Positions 19,201 to 20,847 of a stretch of DNA of 20,847 nucleotides are shown piece by piece. Position 1 is the first letter of the stretch; the number at the start of each line of letters is the position of its first letter. Source of the DNA: a virus; the IMG/VR virus record IMGVR_UViG_3300012936_000232, positions 1 to 20,847 of that record; one strand, 5' to 3'. The translations under genes and the position numbers were made by a program. The notes under the pieces were generated by a model. The model was not told where the DNA came from, ran no database searches, and worked only from the letters and a program-made list of their open reading frames with translations.

Positions 19201-20847
19201 GAATTTAAACTATTCTTTAAGTTTCCTTCAAATGGTACTGATGACACTGGTTGGCTAGACGCAGCAACAGCATTTACTTATCATTCTACAGGTGACAATG
19301 ATGGCTGCTCAATAGGAACTTTAGATACAAACTTAAATTCAACAAATTACGTTACATTTGGAACCGGTTCTTTGTTAACAAATGAATATATTGTTGCAAA
19401 AATCGTTGCTGATTCTTCTTGGACAGGAGAAATTACTAATTTTCAAGTAGGTTTTGGAGTTGTTACAGATGTAAACGAACCTTCTAATGTAAATGAATTA
19501 GACTCATCACAAAGTGGTGTTAGTGGTAAATTAAGTTTTGGAAGTTCTTTATCAAAAGCAAATTATACAAGTGTAGGAAGCATTCAAGGAGGCTTTGGAG
19601 CAATTGATGCTAATGGTGTCTTTAGCGTTTCTAGTCATAGAAGAGGAATATTTGATAAAACAACAACAATTTCAGGTCCAGTAAATGACTCTGTAACAGC
19701 TTCTGGAAACAATTATATTAATAACTCTTTCAGCGACGGAAACAAAGGAACTTTAAAGCTAGAAGTAAATGGTGCTGATGTTCATACAATTGACTTAACA
19801 TCATTTGCTTCAGGAAATAGTTTAAATGGAAATAACTCAGGATTTGTAAGTGTAACTGACGCTGTTGTTGGCAAAAACAACTTTTTATTGCCTGATTATA
19901 CAAAGTTTTATAGAACTGCTAATTTCTCTGTTAATCCTGCTGACCAAAGAAATGGCTGGAATTATGCAAGAGTAATTCATACGGTTGACAGTTCTGATAG
20001 AGAAACAAATTATATTGAATGGGTCAACGACGATTCAGGACTAGATATTACTTTCTCTAACTTGTTAATTAGTAACATATCAGCAGGTGCTGCTGGAACA
20101 AATCATCTTTCAGGAGTTGAGTACTTTAAGTCCCCTATAGGCGAATTTAGTTTCACAGCTAGTAATGTATACAAATATGTATACAGCGATTCAAATTCTG
20201 CTATAAGTTTTCCAACAACAACAAATTCGACAATTAACTCAATTGAGTTTTCTGGCGATGGAATAACAAATGGTTCTGTTAACAGCACATCAACAAGCTT
20301 GCCATCACTTTTAACAGCTGTCTCTGATAGCTATGATGATGATTTAAGTATAATAGGAAACTTTACGTTTGACCAAGCAACTTCTTTACCAGGAGTAAAT
20401 GCATCTTCAGCAACACTTTCTGGTCGCATTATTCATCCTTTAACAGGAACTTTTACAACAAATAATACTTCGTCATCAAATATCTTAATTCAAACTTTCT
20501 CTAGTGTGACACAGTCAGATACTTTAGAAGAATTTACAAATGAATCTCAACGTCTTCCAGATAATATACTTTTCAGTGACCAAAACTCTGTAACAAATAA
20601 CAATTGGGATTCTACAGCTACACTTACTGATGGTTTAATGGTCTATTATGGACAACTAATTTATCCAGACGGCAATTTTAAAAATAACGGAGAAGCCGGC
20701 GCGACAGATAATTTACATGCACCAGCAAATAATCCAGACTATACATCTGCTACTGGAACAAAATATTTCTATAGAAGATTTAAAAACACTACTAATAGCT
20801 CTAAAACTGGATTTACTTTGACAATTGGAGGAAATGGCTCGACATTA
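16282..20847 (+). CDS. Giant tail fibre/adhesin, C-terminus beyond the window
   Basis: The frame is open from ATG 16282 to the last base (1522 codons, no stop). AAGAAAG gives a moderate ribosome site. The start MAKDFRAEGLLTSRIIGSGS and the segments GDVVVSGTLYTE and GTAVFGGDLVVSGSIFA are typical of phage fibre or baseplate-linked proteins. Residues 175-330 are built from 12- and 18-residue glycine turns (LIQKGDYNLDGN-type), including a 42-residue unit twice (223-264, 265-306), followed by SWNNIYAEKI (341-350), a common tail-fibre junction. TPIGTAIDRFNEVLKSLAP (482-500) precedes two long diverged copies of an approximately 550-residue module (about 515-1075; about 1078 to the end). Low Cys, high Ser/Thr/Asn/Gly. 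Trimeric beta-structured fibre and host binding are inferred. Confidence 0.9.
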   Translation, partial: MAKDFRAEGLLTSRIIGSGSGPGLVIYDDSIASDKIGGTSNSAALLTNVGNDVFLLVHGTAGSKDSNSRGTSLFKGDVVVSGTLYTESHIVEVNRNNPGNFTVFTSDGAGSSEVSLFSEGDYHLVSIHDAPDTGVGALQTDTNFYVSGSIGNRSVVDSRGTAVFGGDLVVSGSIFALSDFSQSGGLTLSNGDLTLSSGDLELTGSLNHLGNYTLNGNIVQVGNLNQTGNLSLTGSYDQLGDLELTGSLIQKGDYNLDGNIVQTGNLNQTGNLSLTGSYDQLGDLELTGSLIQKGDYNLDGNIVQEGNLSLTGSLLQDGDFTLDGSLLPAGEDDTIGASDNSWNNIYAEKITSEAPNLLDLNFDSPADHNDNVLLQSIESVYIKIDADNGATDNQFGIYRNDEDLIDSNALYLVKEDGTSTTKGQANFLSGSHTSGTVLVSGSIVVSGTVTDSEGNEIGGSTIGDAEDNDYTDGLFTDFTTTTPIGTAIDRFNEVLKSLAPTPAPNLDQFTVSTLNGITANLSFGSSGSVISYNNVLDTAGYNVIDVNESYEPLSNVVGSYRLGIYNGSQSISGVLNNDVTADQYQNAQINYPSDSFGNADLGSLKLFLNGVEIHSLDLTNFAGTGNPGSGSASSLNADGSGFTNISIADEGKFSNGDSFGSFKHRTGQWVVHSSSQRNGWNYAQVKHVIGASETVTGFAEWVNDDNNENISITENSLNVNMAGELYLSGVKYNTSGTAAYIGNVNNAYKNIYDNTPITFTTTTSSGTFELDSVNKPIIDTSSEDNTKIIALSQSGPINTTKMIGGNITANVSVTHPFAAKGISNGGALSLSDDILLYNVADTSTNLSETFQRETYRVTDYGYDLQADVVDVINQWNSQNSISAGISHGTGLMVFDEKLVSHSNSFNSGDFRNTSDGGSIEHGPDSNPDYSGISGERNYIRKFQNTSGANVRDLGYTMNGTGTLVANGESLNGDEFKLFFKFPSNGTDDTGWLDAATAFTYHSTGDNDGCSIGTLDTNLNSTNYVTFGTGSLLTNEYIVAKIVADSSWTGEITNFQVGFGVVTDVNEPSNVNELDSSQSGVSGKLSFGSSLSKANYTSVGSIQGGFGAIDANGVFSVSSHRRGIFDKTTTISGPVNDSVTASGNNYINNSFSDGNKGTLKLEVNGADVHTIDLTSFASGNSLNGNNSGFVSVTDAVVGKNNFLLPDYTKFYRTANFSVNPADQRNGWNYARVIHTVDSSDRETNYIEWVNDDSGLDITFSNLLISNISAGAAGTNHLSGVEYFKSPIGEFSFTASNVYKYVYSDSNSAISFPTTTNSTINSIEFSGDGITNGSVNSTSTSLPSLLTAVSDSYDDDLSIIGNFTFDQATSLPGVNASSATLSGRIIHPLTGTFTTNNTSSSNILIQTFSSVTQSDTLEEFTNESQRLPDNILFSDQNSVTNNNWDSTATLTDGLMVYYGQLIYPDGNFKNNGEAGATDNLHAPANNPDYTSATGTKYFYRRFKNTTNSSKTGFTLTIGGNGSTL
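16948..17199 (+). repeat. Tandem 126-base repeat in the fibre gene
   Basis: Copy 1 is 16948-17073 and copy 2 is 17074-17199, exactly 42 codons each and in frame. The first 36 bases are identical; after that the copies differ at 17 synonymous codons and only one amino-acid codon (Thr in copy 1, Glu in copy 2, near the end). The unit is itself 18+12+12 residues of the same turn pattern. Confidence 0.9.
17824..20847 (+). repeat. Two diverged copies of an ~550-residue fibre module
   Basis: Landmarks recur in the same order at offsets of 546-563 residues: LSFGSS (521 and 1084), LNGVEIHSLDLTNFA and VNGADVHTIDLTSFA (about 607 and 1161), QRNGWNYA (676 and 1222), EWVNDD, the GLMV segment (890 and 1451) and NPDYSG/NPDYTS near the end. 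Copy 2 is cut by the window edge. Identity is low overall but clear around these landmarks. Confidence 0.75.

Overview
The window looks like part of the genome of an AT-rich tailed phage with a T4-like (myovirus) gene set, probably marine. That rests on three things: a long tail fibre, PhoH and a DinG/XPD-type helicase as phage housekeeping genes, and several small families that I remember from uncultured marine T4-like phages. That last point is memory, not a search. Strong Shine-Dalgarno sequences (AGGAGG, AAGGAG) precede most genes, and three proteins carry lipoboxes, so the host is most likely a Gram-negative bacterium. No integrase, capsid, portal, terminase or polymerase gene is visible, and the window is cut inside a gene at both ends.

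Layout: (1) Positions 1-830, minus strand: the 5' part of an unrecognised gene, preceded by three tiny genes (25-34 codons) with strong ribosome sites. The outer end of this segment is clearly GC-richer than the rest. (2) 831-1295: divergent control region with near-palindromic AT/GC elements, a perfect GGCCCCGGGGCC palindrome and five YTCGTG hexamers spaced 8-9 bases apart. (3) 1296-4227, plus strand: five genes, four of which start with the same amphipathic N-terminal tag (pattern roughly M-[IR]-[IL]-[TKS]-E-x-x-L-R-x-[IL]-[IV]) fused to unrelated bodies. The fifth is an Allochromatium/YfhL-type 2[4Fe-4S] ferredoxin. (4) 4232-9113, minus strand: a lysis and accessory block with a small DUF-like basic protein, a cupin-like protein, a staphylococcal-nuclease-like protein, three membrane/coiled-coil proteins (holin or spanin candidates), a lipoprotein CHAP-type lysin, a basic Cys protein and a lipoprotein trypsin-like protease. 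(5) 9159-9844: a tagged small gene, an AT-only hairpin with a tRNA T-arm-like remnant, and a small minus-strand gene. (6) 9864-16254, plus strand: a tightly packed, overlapping gene train with helicase, Nudix hydrolase, a one-TM protein, a GroEL-like protein without the ATPase signature, small conserved proteins, PIN-PhoH ATPase and a small fibre or lectin-like protein. One minus-strand sigma-region-4-like regulator interrupts it. (7) 16282 to the end: at least 1522 residues of a repeat-built tail fibre or adhesin, still open at the window edge.

How the parts fit (inference): the right half mixes nucleic-acid housekeeping (helicase, Nudix, PhoH, sigma-like regulator) with the start of the host-recognition module. 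The middle minus-strand block probably serves lysis and envelope breakdown. The left plus-strand group carries a shared N-terminal tag that may route otherwise unrelated cargo proteins to one place, for example into the capsid. That tag, the ATPase-less GroEL relative and the cluster of tiny genes are the most interesting items.
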